Of a stretch of DNA of 64,000 nucleotides, positions 27,590 to 34,869 are shown one piece after another; position 1 is the stretch's first letter; each line of letters begins with the position of its first letter. This stretch comes from Foetidibacter luteolus (GTDB lineage Bacteria > Bacteroidota > Bacteroidia > Chitinophagales > Chitinophagaceae): assembly GCF_009650435.1 (NCBI RefSeq), contig NZ_VVIP01000065.1, positions 80,946 through 144,945 on the forward strand, given 5' to 3'. The notes under the pieces were generated by a model. It ran no database searches. It had not been told where the DNA came from and saw only the letters and a list, made by a program, of their open reading frames with translations. Both the position numbers and the translations under genes were made by a program.

Positions 27590-28573
27590 TTATTTTATCA
27601 GAATATGATTTCCCTGCTTCTCTATCCGTGCCTTTAAAGTTTCTGCTATCAGCTTTAACGCCTCTTCCAGGTTATAAGGCAGGGTTGTGTTTAACCTTTC
27701 TTTTTTCAATCTTTCACTGTCTATTACTACACGGCTGCCAAATACTTCGTTTAATACTTCAACAACCCTGGGCAACGGGGTATCATCGCATGTAAACATG
27801 CCTGTACGATAATAATTATACAATTCATCCGTGCTCTTTTGCTTTACCAGTTCTTCCGCAACATTAGGCACCACCACCTTTTCCTTTGGCTTAAGCCTTA
27901 CCGCTTTTTGTTGCTTTGCTACTTCCACTATACCGGTTTCCACAATCACTTCAGTATTGCTGCTATTGCTTTTTACGTTAAAAGATGTGCCTACTACAGT
28001 AACGGTAACGTTGTTTACGGCAATCACAAAAGGTTTGCTTTTATCCGGGGTTACATTAAAAAATGCTTCCCCCTGCAACGTAACAGACCTGGTATCGCCC
28101 GTTAGTTTACTGTTATACGCCAGCGAAGAATTTTTATTAAGCGTTACCACCGAACCATCCGGCAGGGTATCGTTAATAACACGGTTAAATGACTGCACCA
28201 AAACAGGTTGGCCGGCATCGCCTTTACCCAGGTAAAAATAGGCGGCCATGCCTGCCATGATAACTACAAAAACCGCAGCAGCCACACGCAGCCAGCCCAG
28301 TTTTTCAGGCCGCATTGGTACAACAGGTATTTCTTCTGCAGTTTGCCTAAGGCCAGCCTTAAACCTTTGCCAGGCTTCATTTTCATCTACTTTGCTTTCC
28401 GCGGCCAGCTTAAGGCTTTCCTGCCATATACGGCGCAACTGTTCAAAATATTTGGGGTTATCTCCACCCTCTGCCAGCCAGCTTTTAACCAGGCTTTGTT
28501 CATCGGCAGATGCCTCCTCCAGCAAGTACTTAACCAGCAGGTCATCATTCATATCGTGTATATGCTCTCTCAT
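27590..28573 (-). CDS. FecR-family anti-sigma factor
   Basis: 327 aa. An N-terminal cytoplasmic anti-sigma domain (about 1-85) is followed by one membrane segment near 91-112 (WLRVAAAVFVVIMAGMAAYF), the periplasmic FecR domain (DTLPDGSVVTLNKNSSLAY, GEAFFNVTPDKSKPFVI, VGTSFNV) and the C-terminal DUF4974 module (TPLPRVVEVLNEVFGSRVVI to ILIK). FecR proteins bind their ECF sigma factor at the inner membrane and release it on a signal from an STN-bearing outer-membrane protein. The sigma gene is 3 nt upstream and the STN protein is 107 nt downstream. Confidence 0.96.
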   Translation of the reverse strand: MREHIHDMNDDLLVKYLLEEASADEQSLVKSWLAEGGDNPKYFEQLRRIWQESLKLAAESKVDENEAWQRFKAGLRQTAEEIPVVPMRPEKLGWLRVAAAVFVVIMAGMAAYFYLGKGDAGQPVLVQSFNRVINDTLPDGSVVTLNKNSSLAYNSKLTGDTRSVTLQGEAFFNVTPDKSKPFVIAVNNVTVTVVGTSFNVKSNSSNTEVIVETGIVEVAKQQKAVRLKPKEKVVVPNVAEELVKQKSTDELYNYYRTGMFTCDDTPLPRVVEVLNEVFGSRVVIDSERLKKERLNTTLPYNLEEALKLIAETLKARIEKQGNHILIK

Positions 28574-28576
28574 GTG

Positions 28577-29176
28577 CTATAAGCGAAACAGTATTATCAA
28601 TAATGGTAAAAATTCCACCAGCTTAAGCCGCATCAGCTTCAGGGCCTTGCCCATCTGGTTTTCTACCGTTTTAATTGAAATACCCAGCGCTTTGGCTATT
28701 TCATGGTATTTCAAATCTTCAAAACGGCTCATCTGGAAGATGGTCCTGCACTGCTCCGGCAATTCATTCAGCGCTTTGCGTATGTTACTCTCCAGCTCAG
28801 CTTGCCGCACTCGTGCCGAGGCGCTGTCTTCTTCATAATGTTTTGCCTGCTGCATGGTATAAGATTGATGGCTGGCTTTTACCTGCTGGTGCGTAAGCTG
28901 GTTAAGGCACAGGTTATGCACAGAGCGGTACAAATAAGCCTTTACTGATACATGGATGGTTAATTCGTCCTTTTTCTCCCATATCTTATAAAACACCTGT
29001 TGTACCATTTCCTCCGCGGCAGCTTCATTTTTCAGTATGGTGCATGCATAGGCATGCAGGTTTTTAAAATTGGTTTTAAAAACCTGTTCAAATACCTGCT
29101 CATCACGCATAGATGACAGGTCAGCAGCGTACACATCGCCTTGTTTCATTGTGCCGGTTTCTGTAACAGTCGTCAA
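28577..29176 (-). CDS. ECF RNA polymerase sigma factor (FecI-like, Bacteroidota family)
   Basis: 199 aa from 29176; Met23 (29110, MRDEQVFEQVFKTNFKNLHA) is an equally good start because sigma region 2 begins there. Region 2 shows CTILKNEAAAEEMVQQVFYKIWEKK, region 4 shows LPEQCRTIFQMSRFEDLKYHEIAKALGISIKTVENQM with a helix-turn-helix. The hydrophobic C-terminal tail EFLPLLIILFRL is common in this group. It heads the 29.2-20.9 kb run and is paired with the FecR gene 3 nt downstream. Predicted targets are the STN/surface-repeat/TonB receptor/DUF4249 genes below it. Confidence 0.95.
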   Translation of the reverse strand: MTTVTETGTMKQGDVYAADLSSMRDEQVFEQVFKTNFKNLHAYACTILKNEAAAEEMVQQVFYKIWEKKDELTIHVSVKAYLYRSVHNLCLNQLTHQQVKASHQSYTMQQAKHYEEDSASARVRQAELESNIRKALNELPEQCRTIFQMSRFEDLKYHEIAKALGISIKTVENQMGKALKLMRLKLVEFLPLLIILFRL

Positions 29177-29267
29177 GGTAAATCTTTCGTCTTATGTATT
29201 GGTATGACAGGTATGAAATACCAAACCCCTATGGATGATAAAAATTTTTTCAGAAAGGCTTTTTTTG

Positions 29268-29386
29268 ATACCAGCGACATAACCTTGTGGGGACTTCGTT
29301 GCGTCGCAATCCTTTCGTCGTTTGGTTCATTGGGCATCTTTTCAGCCCGGGTAGTGTTGGTGCGTGAAGACACGCACCAAGGGGAC
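29268..29386 (+). repeat. Full-length copy of the GATACCAGC repeat family
   Basis: It runs from GATACCAGCGACATAACC through CGTTGCGTCGCAATCCTTTC and TCAGCCCGGGTAGTG to a terminal hairpin GGTGCGTG-AAGA-CACGCACC at 29358-29379. Used here as the reference copy; partial or reversed copies are at 6030, 13575, 20450, 20694, 25222, 25590, 45709, 49072 and 52951. Confidence 0.85.
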
Positions 29387-29398
29387 GGGAGAAATAGC

Positions 29399-30016
29399 GA
29401 ACAAGGAACAAGGAGTTTTGAATATTGAATGTGGCTCAACAATCAACAGACCGGTGACTTGTAACCAGCAACCGGTACCTGACTTTCGGGTAACCTTATA
29501 ATTAATCTCCCGCCACCAATCGCAAAGCTCCGCAGGAGCGATGTGTTAGTAGCAGGCATTCAGTCACGGCCTGTTTGTAAAGCCTCGTAGAGGGGCATGT
29601 TAAGCAGCCTCTTACCATTACGCATAACCCTGCTTAACATATCGCACCTACGGCGCTCTTTGCAAATCGTCTTTTTCTTATCTACTAACATGTCGCCCCT
29701 ATGGGGCTCTGGTTGTTCAATGTTCTTTTGTTCAAAGTTCAATGTTTGCTGCTCTGGCGCTCCTCGGTAACAGCGCTTCATCACTTCAAAGTAACTTCAA
29801 CCAGTTACCCATCAACAGACCGGTGACCTGCAACTGGTAACTGGTAACCGTCTTTAGCGTGAGGGATTGAAGCGGATACCCCGGTGAGGCCATCGCAGCA
29901 GGGCCTCTGTGCCGGAGTAGCAGCACAAGCGAGGAAAAGCAACTGAATGTTGCTTTGACGAAGGTTGCGAACGCAGTTCTGCCCGACCCCTTGCGATAGC
30001 TTGGGGGCACGCCCTG
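29399..30016. repeat. Mosaic of interspersed repeats upstream of the glycosyltransferase gene
   Basis: No gene is seen. In order it holds an AACAAGGAACAAGG tract (29399-29428), CAACAGACCGG/TAACCAGCAACCGG tracts (29441-29480 and 29808-29850), a block with GCTCCGCAGGAGC, CCTCGTAGAGG, ATCGCACCTACGGCGC and CATGTCGCCCCTATGGGGC palindromic units (29525-29715, related to 63545-63625), a GTTCAATGTTC tract (29717-29750), and at 29857-30016 a long (~157 bp) version of the GGGTGAGGGATTG element carrying an extra ~55-bp segment. Confidence 0.8.
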
Positions 30017-30079
30017 CAACAAAATCACAAAAAAATTATATGCGGCTAAATTCTGCCCCGCTGCATTATTTTTGGCCAA

Positions 30080-31117
30080 ATGAATTTTTTGAGCCAGCCA
30101 TCTGTAGCCATTGTTATTTTAAATTATAACGGAATTAATTACCTGAGGCAGTTTCTCCCTTCCGTGCTTAATTGCGGTTACGGCAACAAACGGGTTATTG
30201 TGGCTGATAATGCTTCTACCGATGGCTCGCTGGAACTGCTGCAAAATGAATTTACTACAGTTGAACGCATACTGCTGCCACGCAATTACGGTTTTGCAGG
30301 CGGTTACAACATGGCTTTACAACAGGTGCAGGCGGACTATTTTATACTGCTAAATTCTGACGTGGAAGTAACGCCGGGATGGATAGAACCGGTAATTGCA
30401 CTGATGGAAACTGACCCGCTTATTGCCGCCTGCCAGCCAAAACTGTTGAGCTACCACCAGAAAGAGTTATTTGAATATTCCGGTGGCGCCGGCGGCTGGA
30501 TTGATTACCTGGGTTACCCTTTTTCCCGCGGCCGCATTTTTGAAGTGTGCGAGGCGGATAAGGGCCAGTATAACAACCCGGAGGCAGTTTTTTGGGCATC
30601 GGGGGCGGCCATGTTTGTAAGGCCTGCTGTTTTTAATGCATGCAACGGGTTTGACGGCTGGTTTTTTGCCCACATGGAAGAGATTGACCTTTGCTGGCGC
30701 ATGCAACTGCTGGGTTATAAGATTATGAGTTGTCCGGCATCTACCGTATATCATGTGGGTGGCGGCACTTTGCCCAAAGGCAATGAGCGTAAAGTGTACC
30801 TTAATTTCCGCAACAACCTGGTTATGCTGAGTAAGAACTTAACGGTACAGGAAAGGTTGTGGAAACTGCCTTTTCGTTTTTTGCTGGATGTACTGTTTGC
30901 TTTAAAAAATTTGTTTACAGGATACCCTAAATCGTTTACCGCGGTGCTGAAGGCTTACGTTAGCCTGGTGCTGTGGTGGCTGCGCAGAAAGAAAAAATAT
31001 CCCTACAGACGCATGGGCATGAAAGCCTTAACCGGCGTGCATCAGCACTCTGTGGTATGGGCTTATTTTGCCGGAAAGAAGACTTTGTTTTCTGAAATTG
31101 TTGGAAAGAAGCGGTAA
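30080..31117 (+). CDS. Family 2 glycosyltransferase
   Basis: 345 aa. The GT-A nucleotide-sugar fold is shown by VAIVILNYNGINYLRQFLPS at the N-terminus, VIVADNASTDGSLELL, the AGGYNMAL segment and the metal-binding motif LNSDVEV near residue 98; FWASGAAMFVRPAVF and HMEEIDLCWRMQLLGYKI follow, a layout typical of rhamnosyltransferase-like GT2 enzymes. Two or three basic/hydrophobic helices at the C-terminus suggest membrane association. It likely acts in the cytoplasm on lipopolysaccharide or another cell-surface glycan. It stands alone, with repeats upstream and a small membrane-protein gene downstream. Confidence 0.93.
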   Translation: MNFLSQPSVAIVILNYNGINYLRQFLPSVLNCGYGNKRVIVADNASTDGSLELLQNEFTTVERILLPRNYGFAGGYNMALQQVQADYFILLNSDVEVTPGWIEPVIALMETDPLIAACQPKLLSYHQKELFEYSGGAGGWIDYLGYPFSRGRIFEVCEADKGQYNNPEAVFWASGAAMFVRPAVFNACNGFDGWFFAHMEEIDLCWRMQLLGYKIMSCPASTVYHVGGGTLPKGNERKVYLNFRNNLVMLSKNLTVQERLWKLPFRFLLDVLFALKNLFTGYPKSFTAVLKAYVSLVLWWLRRKKKYPYRRMGMKALTGVHQHSVVWAYFAGKKTLFSEIVGKKR

Positions 31118-31135
31118 TTATATATTTCATACCCT

Positions 31136-31143
31136 TATTTTTG
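31136..31143 (+). promoter_or_regulatory. Bacteroidota -7 box before the small membrane protein
   Basis: TATTTTTG fits the TAnnTTTG consensus of Bacteroidota housekeeping promoters, 20 nt before the ATG at 31164. A -33 TTG at the usual spacing is missing, so support is partial. Confidence 0.4.
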
Positions 31144-31163
31144 CAATCGCAACAACAGAAACT

Positions 31164-31376
31164 ATGACACAGGAAATACAAGAAACAGACAACCTGAAAG
31201 AAAAAGATTTCGGTTACGACTGGGTAAGTTCTTCCCGTTTTCTTTTTTATGTACAGGTATTTTGTATTGCAGCTTTTTTGTTTGGCGCATGTTACCGCCT
31301 GTTTCAGCAACGCTACAAAGGCAAGCCTGACGTTGAAATACAGGAAAGCACTTTGTACACGCCCAAGTACAAATAA
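31164..31376 (+). CDS. Small single-span membrane protein, unknown
   Basis: 70 aa from ATG at 31164; the frame is open for 32 more codons upstream, but those overlap the glycosyltransferase end and a -7 box, so the inner start is chosen. Sequence features: an acidic N-terminus (MTQEIQETDNLKEKDFGYDW), one transmembrane helix around residues 25-43 (SSRFLFYVQVFCIAAFLFGA) and a basic then polar tail ending LYTPKYK. I do not recognise a family. It lies between the glycosyltransferase and a tRNA pair. Confidence 0.7.
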   Translation: MTQEIQETDNLKEKDFGYDWVSSSRFLFYVQVFCIAAFLFGACYRLFQQRYKGKPDVEIQESTLYTPKYK

Positions 31377-31392
31377 ATTTTTGGGTAAAAAT

Positions 31393-31422
31393 TTTGTGGT
31401 TTGCGCCGGATTACTATTTTTG
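31393..31422 (+). promoter_or_regulatory. Promoter of the tRNA genes
   Basis: TTTG at 31393-31396 and TATTTTTG at 31415-31422 are separated by 18 nt, close to the Bacteroidota -33/-7 arrangement. The predicted start point is about 30 nt before tRNA-Gly. Confidence 0.65.
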
Positions 31423-31460
31423 CACTCCCAAAATAAAAACAACAAGTTCTTATAAATAAT

Positions 31461-31533
<73 letters not shown>

Positions 31534-31540
31534 CAAAAAG

Positions 31541-31565
31541 ATGCCGCGTAAGCGGCATTTTTTTT
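31541..31565 (+). terminator. Terminator between the two tRNA genes
   Basis: ATGCCGC-GTAA-GCGGCAT followed by seven or more T, 8 nt after tRNA-Gly. It implies at least partial uncoupling from the tRNA-Leu that follows. Confidence 0.85.
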
Positions 31566-31591
31566 CGGTTGTTCCCGAAGCAAAAGAACAG

Positions 31592-31677
31592 GCCCTGGTG
31601 GTGGAACTGGTAGACACGCAGGACTTAAAATCCTGTGGTCAGCAATGGCCGTGCGGGTTCAACTCCCGCCTGGGGCA
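31592..31677 (+). tRNA. tRNA-Leu (anticodon UAA)
   Basis: 86 nt with a long variable arm as in class II tRNAs. The acceptor arms GCCCTGG and CTGGGGC pair with two G-T wobbles; the anticodon arm is CAGGA-CTTAAAA-TCCTG with TAA in the loop; the T arm is GCGGG-TTCAACT-CCCGC; discriminator A. CCA is not encoded. Confidence 0.96.
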
Positions 31678-31702
31678 CATGGCGTAAAATCACGCATTTT
31701 TT

Positions 31703-31734
31703 AAAAGGTTGCTCAATTTTGAGTGACCTTTTTT
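31703..31734 (+). terminator. Terminator after tRNA-Leu
   Basis: AAAAGGTTGCTCA and TGAGTGACCTTTT pair with two wobbles and run into a T tract. A smaller hairpin (GCGT-AAAATC-ACGC plus T run) precedes it at 31682-31702. Confidence 0.8.
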
Positions 31735-31763
31735 ATTTGTAGCCTCTCGTACTTCATCTACTA

Positions 31764-31996
31764 TTAAGCTCCCCCGTAAGAAGTAAGGAATGTTTCTGGC
31801 CATGTAGAGGCAGCCGCCATTTGAGTTGGACGGTCAAAAGAAATATATCTTGCCGGCTGATTGTTATTCGTAAGTTCGGGCGAGAGATGTTGAACTAATG
31901 TACTTTTTCCTGCCTGGCTCCATTTAAAAATACATCAGGGCTTACTTTTAAAGCCTCCAATATTCGCAAAGTTATTTCACGTGATAAGGTTTTCAT
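31764..31996 (-). pseudogene. Frameshifted N-terminal fragment of an AAA/DUF4143-type ATPase
   Basis: From ATG at 31996 the frame reads MKTLSREITLRILEALKVSP then DVFLNGARQ and after five further codons hits TAG at 31895-31897. Shifting frame right after GARQ gives GKSTLVQHLSPELTNNN, QPARYISFDRPTQMAAA and STWPETFLTSYGGA, then TAA at 31764-31766. The join restores LNGARQ(A)GKSTLV, the Walker A motif of the AAA_14/DUF4143 ATPases, and the YISFDRP...PETFL stretch fits the next conserved part of that family. The defect is explained by loss of one GGCA unit from a GGCAGGCA duplication. Walker B and the DUF4143 domain are missing, so the gene is dead. Confidence 0.75.
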
Positions 31997-32032
31997 AACT
32001 TATTTGCAAAACTAAAGTTTACACAACAAGCA

Positions 32033-32758
32033 TTACTTCTTAAAACTATACAAATACGGCGCTTTGTTGGCGCTGCCGGAAAAATGTTTTCCATGCCTTT
32101 TTAATATGCCCAGGCTTAGCATTTTGCGCTGGAATGTGGTGCGGCGTATCGGCTCTCCCAGTATGGCTTCATATACCTGCTGCAATGCCTTCATAGTAAA
32201 GCGGGCCGGCAGAAGATTCATACCCACCAGCTTCCTGTCAAGGTTGGCCTGCAGGGTTTGTAATGCTTTGGTAACAATGTCTTTGTGGTCAAGCATCAGC
32301 GCAGGCAGATCATCTACATCGTACCAGGTGCAGGAGTCTGATAGGGCATCAGGTGTTGGTTTAACGTGCTCATAATTAATAAGCGCATAATAGGCTATGG
32401 TTATAAACCTGCCCAGCAGCCAGTGGTTATCCGGTACATTATGGCCATTGGCATACAGAATGGTTTTCATCACTTCCGGTTTAAACCGGCTTACATCTCC
32501 AAATACATAACATTGTTCCAGGTAAATATTGTCAAGCCCGGTACGCTCCTTTAAACCACGGCGTACCGCATCGTTTAAATTTTCTTCCTGCATCACAAAA
32601 CCGCCCGGCAGTGCAAAAAAGCCAGTGTTATGGTATTCCATCAGCAATATCTTAAGCTTCTCCCCGCTAAAACCAAATACTACCGAGTCGTAAGCAATAT
32701 GCGTAAGGTACCCATCCCCACTGGTATCTTCCGCCACATTCTTTTTTGTTGTAGCCAT
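32033..32758 (-). CDS. NUDIX-domain winged-helix transcriptional regulator (NrtR/AraR type)
   Basis: 241 aa from Met at 32758. A Met seven codons upstream (32779) would lie at or before the transcript start implied by the -7 box at 32777-32784. The N-terminal NUDIX domain has LPGGFVMQEENLNDAVRRGLKERTGLDN, in which the catalytic REUxEExGU is degraded to RGLKERTGL, so hydrolase activity is unlikely. The C-terminus (about 170-241: LLPARFTMKALQQVYEAILG, FQRKMLSLGIL) is the winged-helix DNA-binding part seen in NrtR and in the Bacteroides AraR regulator. It is divergent from the carboxylesterase gene, and a perfect palindrome lies between them. The effector is unknown, probably a sugar or nucleotide-sugar-like ligand. 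Confidence 0.88.
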   Translation of the reverse strand: MATTKKNVAEDTSGDGYLTHIAYDSVVFGFSGEKLKILLMEYHNTGFFALPGGFVMQEENLNDAVRRGLKERTGLDNIYLEQCYVFGDVSRFKPEVMKTILYANGHNVPDNHWLLGRFITIAYYALINYEHVKPTPDALSDSCTWYDVDDLPALMLDHKDIVTKALQTLQANLDRKLVGMNLLPARFTMKALQQVYEAILGEPIRRTTFQRKMLSLGILKRHGKHFSGSANKAPYLYSFKK

Positions 32759-32776
32759 GCCTGTTGTTTTCTGTTT

Positions 32777-32784
32777 CAAAAATA
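32777..32784 (-). promoter_or_regulatory. -7 box of the NUDIX regulator gene
   Basis: Minus strand TATTTTTG matches TAnnTTTG. It places the transcript start near 32770, about 12 nt before the ATG at 32758, and decides the start codon chosen for the gene. Confidence 0.55.
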
Positions 32785-32812
32785 AAAAAGCAGGATTTAA
32801 AAAAAAGTTTTA

Positions 32813-32837
32813 TTATTGTCTCACTTTGAGACAATAA
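32813..32837. promoter_or_regulatory. Perfect palindromic operator between NUDIX regulator and carboxylesterase
   Basis: TTATTGTCTCA and TGAGACAATAA are exact inverted repeats separated by CTT, 13 nt before the carboxylesterase start. Placement between a divergent repressor-type gene and its neighbour suggests the operator of the NUDIX regulator. The ATTGTC half-site is shared with the two arabinose-operon sites at 41251-41272 and 48630-48651. Confidence 0.75.
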
Positions 32838-32849
32838 ACACCACTGCAC

Positions 32850-34478
32850 ATGAAAAAGATTGCCATGCTACTCTGCGGACTATGCGCCGGCCTGATAGCC
32901 ATAGCCCAAACTGACTATAATTTTCCCGTACAGGTAAAAATTGAAAACGGCATTATTGAAGGCAACTACGATACCAAACAAAACCTGCGCCTGTTCTTTG
33001 GTATACCTTTCGCCAAACCACCTGTTGGCGATTTAAGATGGAAAGCCCCGCAGCCGGCAGACAACTGGACAGGTGTATTAGCTACAAAAAAATTTGCCCC
33101 ACGCCCTATACAAAGCATTGTGTTTGGCGACATGAGTTCCCGCTCCGCAGGCCTTAGCGAAGATTGCCTGTACCTGAATGTATGGGCGCCTGCACGGCAC
33201 GACGCTAAAAATCTTCCGGTGCTGGTATACTTTTATGGCGGCGGCTTTGTAGCAGGCGACGCATCCGAACCACGCTATGATGGCGCCAGCATGGCAAAAA
33301 AAGATATCGTGGTAGTTACCGTTAACTACCGGCTTAATATTTTTGGCTTTTTTGCGCATCCTGAACTTAGTAAAGAAGCTTCTTACAAAGGTTCGGGCAA
33401 CTACGGCCTGTTAGACCAGCATGCAGCCCTTATATGGGTGCAAAAAAATATTGCAGCATTTGGAGGCGACCCGAAAAAAGTAACCATTGCCGGGGAATCC
33501 GCAGGCTCCATCTCGGTTAGTGCCCAAATGGCTTCCCCATTGTCCAAAGGGCTTATTGCTGGCGCCATTGGCGAAAGCGGCGCAGGTATAAACCCTACGC
33601 TTTCACCTGTACCGCTGGCACAGGCAGAGAAAGAGGGGCTTGATTTTGCTACAAAAATCAATGCATCCACCCTGGCACAGCTTAGGACGATGACCACCCA
33701 GGAGATATATGAGTATTATACTGCTTCTAAACGCTTTGGCTTTCCTGCAGTAATAGATGGTTATTTCTACACCAAAACCATCCCCGAAACTTTTAAGGCT
33801 GGTGAACAGGCGCAGGTGCCATTGCTGTTGGGTTGGAACTCGGCAGAAATACCGGGCATGGCGTTTACACAGGGGCCCTATTCAGAAGAAGCATATACCA
33901 AAAAGGTTAAGGAAGCTTATCCCAAAGATTTTGAAGAAGTGTTTAAACTTTACCCCCACAGCAATGCTAAAGAAATTGAATTATCCGCAACGGCGCTTGC
34001 ATCAGACAGGTTTATTGCTTACAGCACCTGGAAGTGGTTCGACCTTCAGCGGCAGCACAGCAGCCAGCCTGTGTATCGTTATCTCTACTCTAAACTAAGG
34101 CCACCACTTGCGGATAACAGCCTGGCACCCGGTCTTGCAGGGGGCACTGTAAAAAAGGAAGCCAACGCTATTAAAATGCCTGAGCCGGTAGGTGCACCGC
34201 ACGCCTGTGAAATAGAATATTGCATGGGCAACCTGTACCTTGTTAAAGATTACGCCTGGACGGATGAGGACTACAAAGTTTCAGCCACCATGCAGGATTA
34301 CTTTGCCAACTTTACTAAAACAGGCAACCCCAATGGCAAAAACCTGGCTGAGTGGCCTGCCGCGGCAAAAGGTGATGCCAGCCCCTATATAATGGTAATA
34401 GACACACAATCCAAAGCAGTAAAGGCTGCTAACGAAGCCCGCTATATTTTTCTTGATAAAGCCTACGGGAATAATTAA
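32850..34478 (+). CDS. Secreted type-B carboxylesterase
   Basis: 542 aa, signal peptide ending IAIAQ (residue 20). Type-B carboxylesterase/lipase features: GIPFAKPPVGDLRWKAPQPA, LSEDCLYLNVWAP, the oxyanion-hole YGGGFVAG, the nucleophile elbow GESAGS (Ser near 216) and a His near 450 in GAPHACEIEY. It hydrolyses carboxylic esters; substrates may be acetylated or feruloylated plant polymers or small esters. The gene is divergent from the NUDIX regulator and separated by a palindromic operator, so it is likely induced by that regulator's ligand. The nearby arabinofuranosidases make a plant-cell-wall ester plausible, which is inference. Confidence 0.94.
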   Translation: MKKIAMLLCGLCAGLIAIAQTDYNFPVQVKIENGIIEGNYDTKQNLRLFFGIPFAKPPVGDLRWKAPQPADNWTGVLATKKFAPRPIQSIVFGDMSSRSAGLSEDCLYLNVWAPARHDAKNLPVLVYFYGGGFVAGDASEPRYDGASMAKKDIVVVTVNYRLNIFGFFAHPELSKEASYKGSGNYGLLDQHAALIWVQKNIAAFGGDPKKVTIAGESAGSISVSAQMASPLSKGLIAGAIGESGAGINPTLSPVPLAQAEKEGLDFATKINASTLAQLRTMTTQEIYEYYTASKRFGFPAVIDGYFYTKTIPETFKAGEQAQVPLLLGWNSAEIPGMAFTQGPYSEEAYTKKVKEAYPKDFEEVFKLYPHSNAKEIELSATALASDRFIAYSTWKWFDLQRQHSSQPVYRYLYSKLRPPLADNSLAPGLAGGTVKKEANAIKMPEPVGAPHACEIEYCMGNLYLVKDYAWTDEDYKVSATMQDYFANFTKTGNPNGKNLAEWPAAAKGDASPYIMVIDTQSKAVKAANEARYIFLDKAYGNN

Positions 34479-34602
34479 TGACAGTGATTTTGTAAGAAGT
34501 AAACTTCTAAACAACCATGAGGCAAAGAGATGCGATCCATCGCATCTCTTTGCATTTAAACATACAACCAGCCTGCAAATAAAACAGCCTGTTTCACCTA
34601 AG

Positions 34603-34708
34603 GGTGAGGGATTGCAGCGGTTACCCCGGTGAGGCCTGGGCAGCCGGGCTTTGTGCCGGAGTAATAGCGGAAAGCCCGACCCCTTGCGCAGCTTGGGGGC
34701 ACCCCCAA
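34603..34708 (+). repeat. Short copy of the GGGTGAGGGATTG element plus ATGTTAGATGT-type tract
   Basis: The element runs from GGGTGAGGGATTGCAGCGG to GGGGGCACCCCC with the internal hairpin CGGGCTTT...AAAGCCCG. It is followed (34709-34830) by AAGTACGAAG and TGTACGATGTGGGATGTACG tracts, also seen after the copy at 63831. No gene is evident in 34479-34869. Confidence 0.88.
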
Positions 34709-34869
34709 GTACGAAGCAAGAAGTATGAAGCACTTAAATATGTTAGATGTACGATGTGGGATGTACGATGTAAAGAAAATGTAAGATGTTTGATGTGTTA
34801 TGTACAATGTAATTATGTGAGTTATACGATTTACCGTTATCAGGAAACACAGTGACCGAACTTAGCGCC

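Noticed and set aside
34281..34733. 150-codon minus-strand frame containing VLGGAPKLRKGSGFPLLLRH
   Set aside because: This peptide also appears at 13790-14119 and 39290-39487 because it is the translation of the GGGTGAGGGATTG repeat, not a gene.
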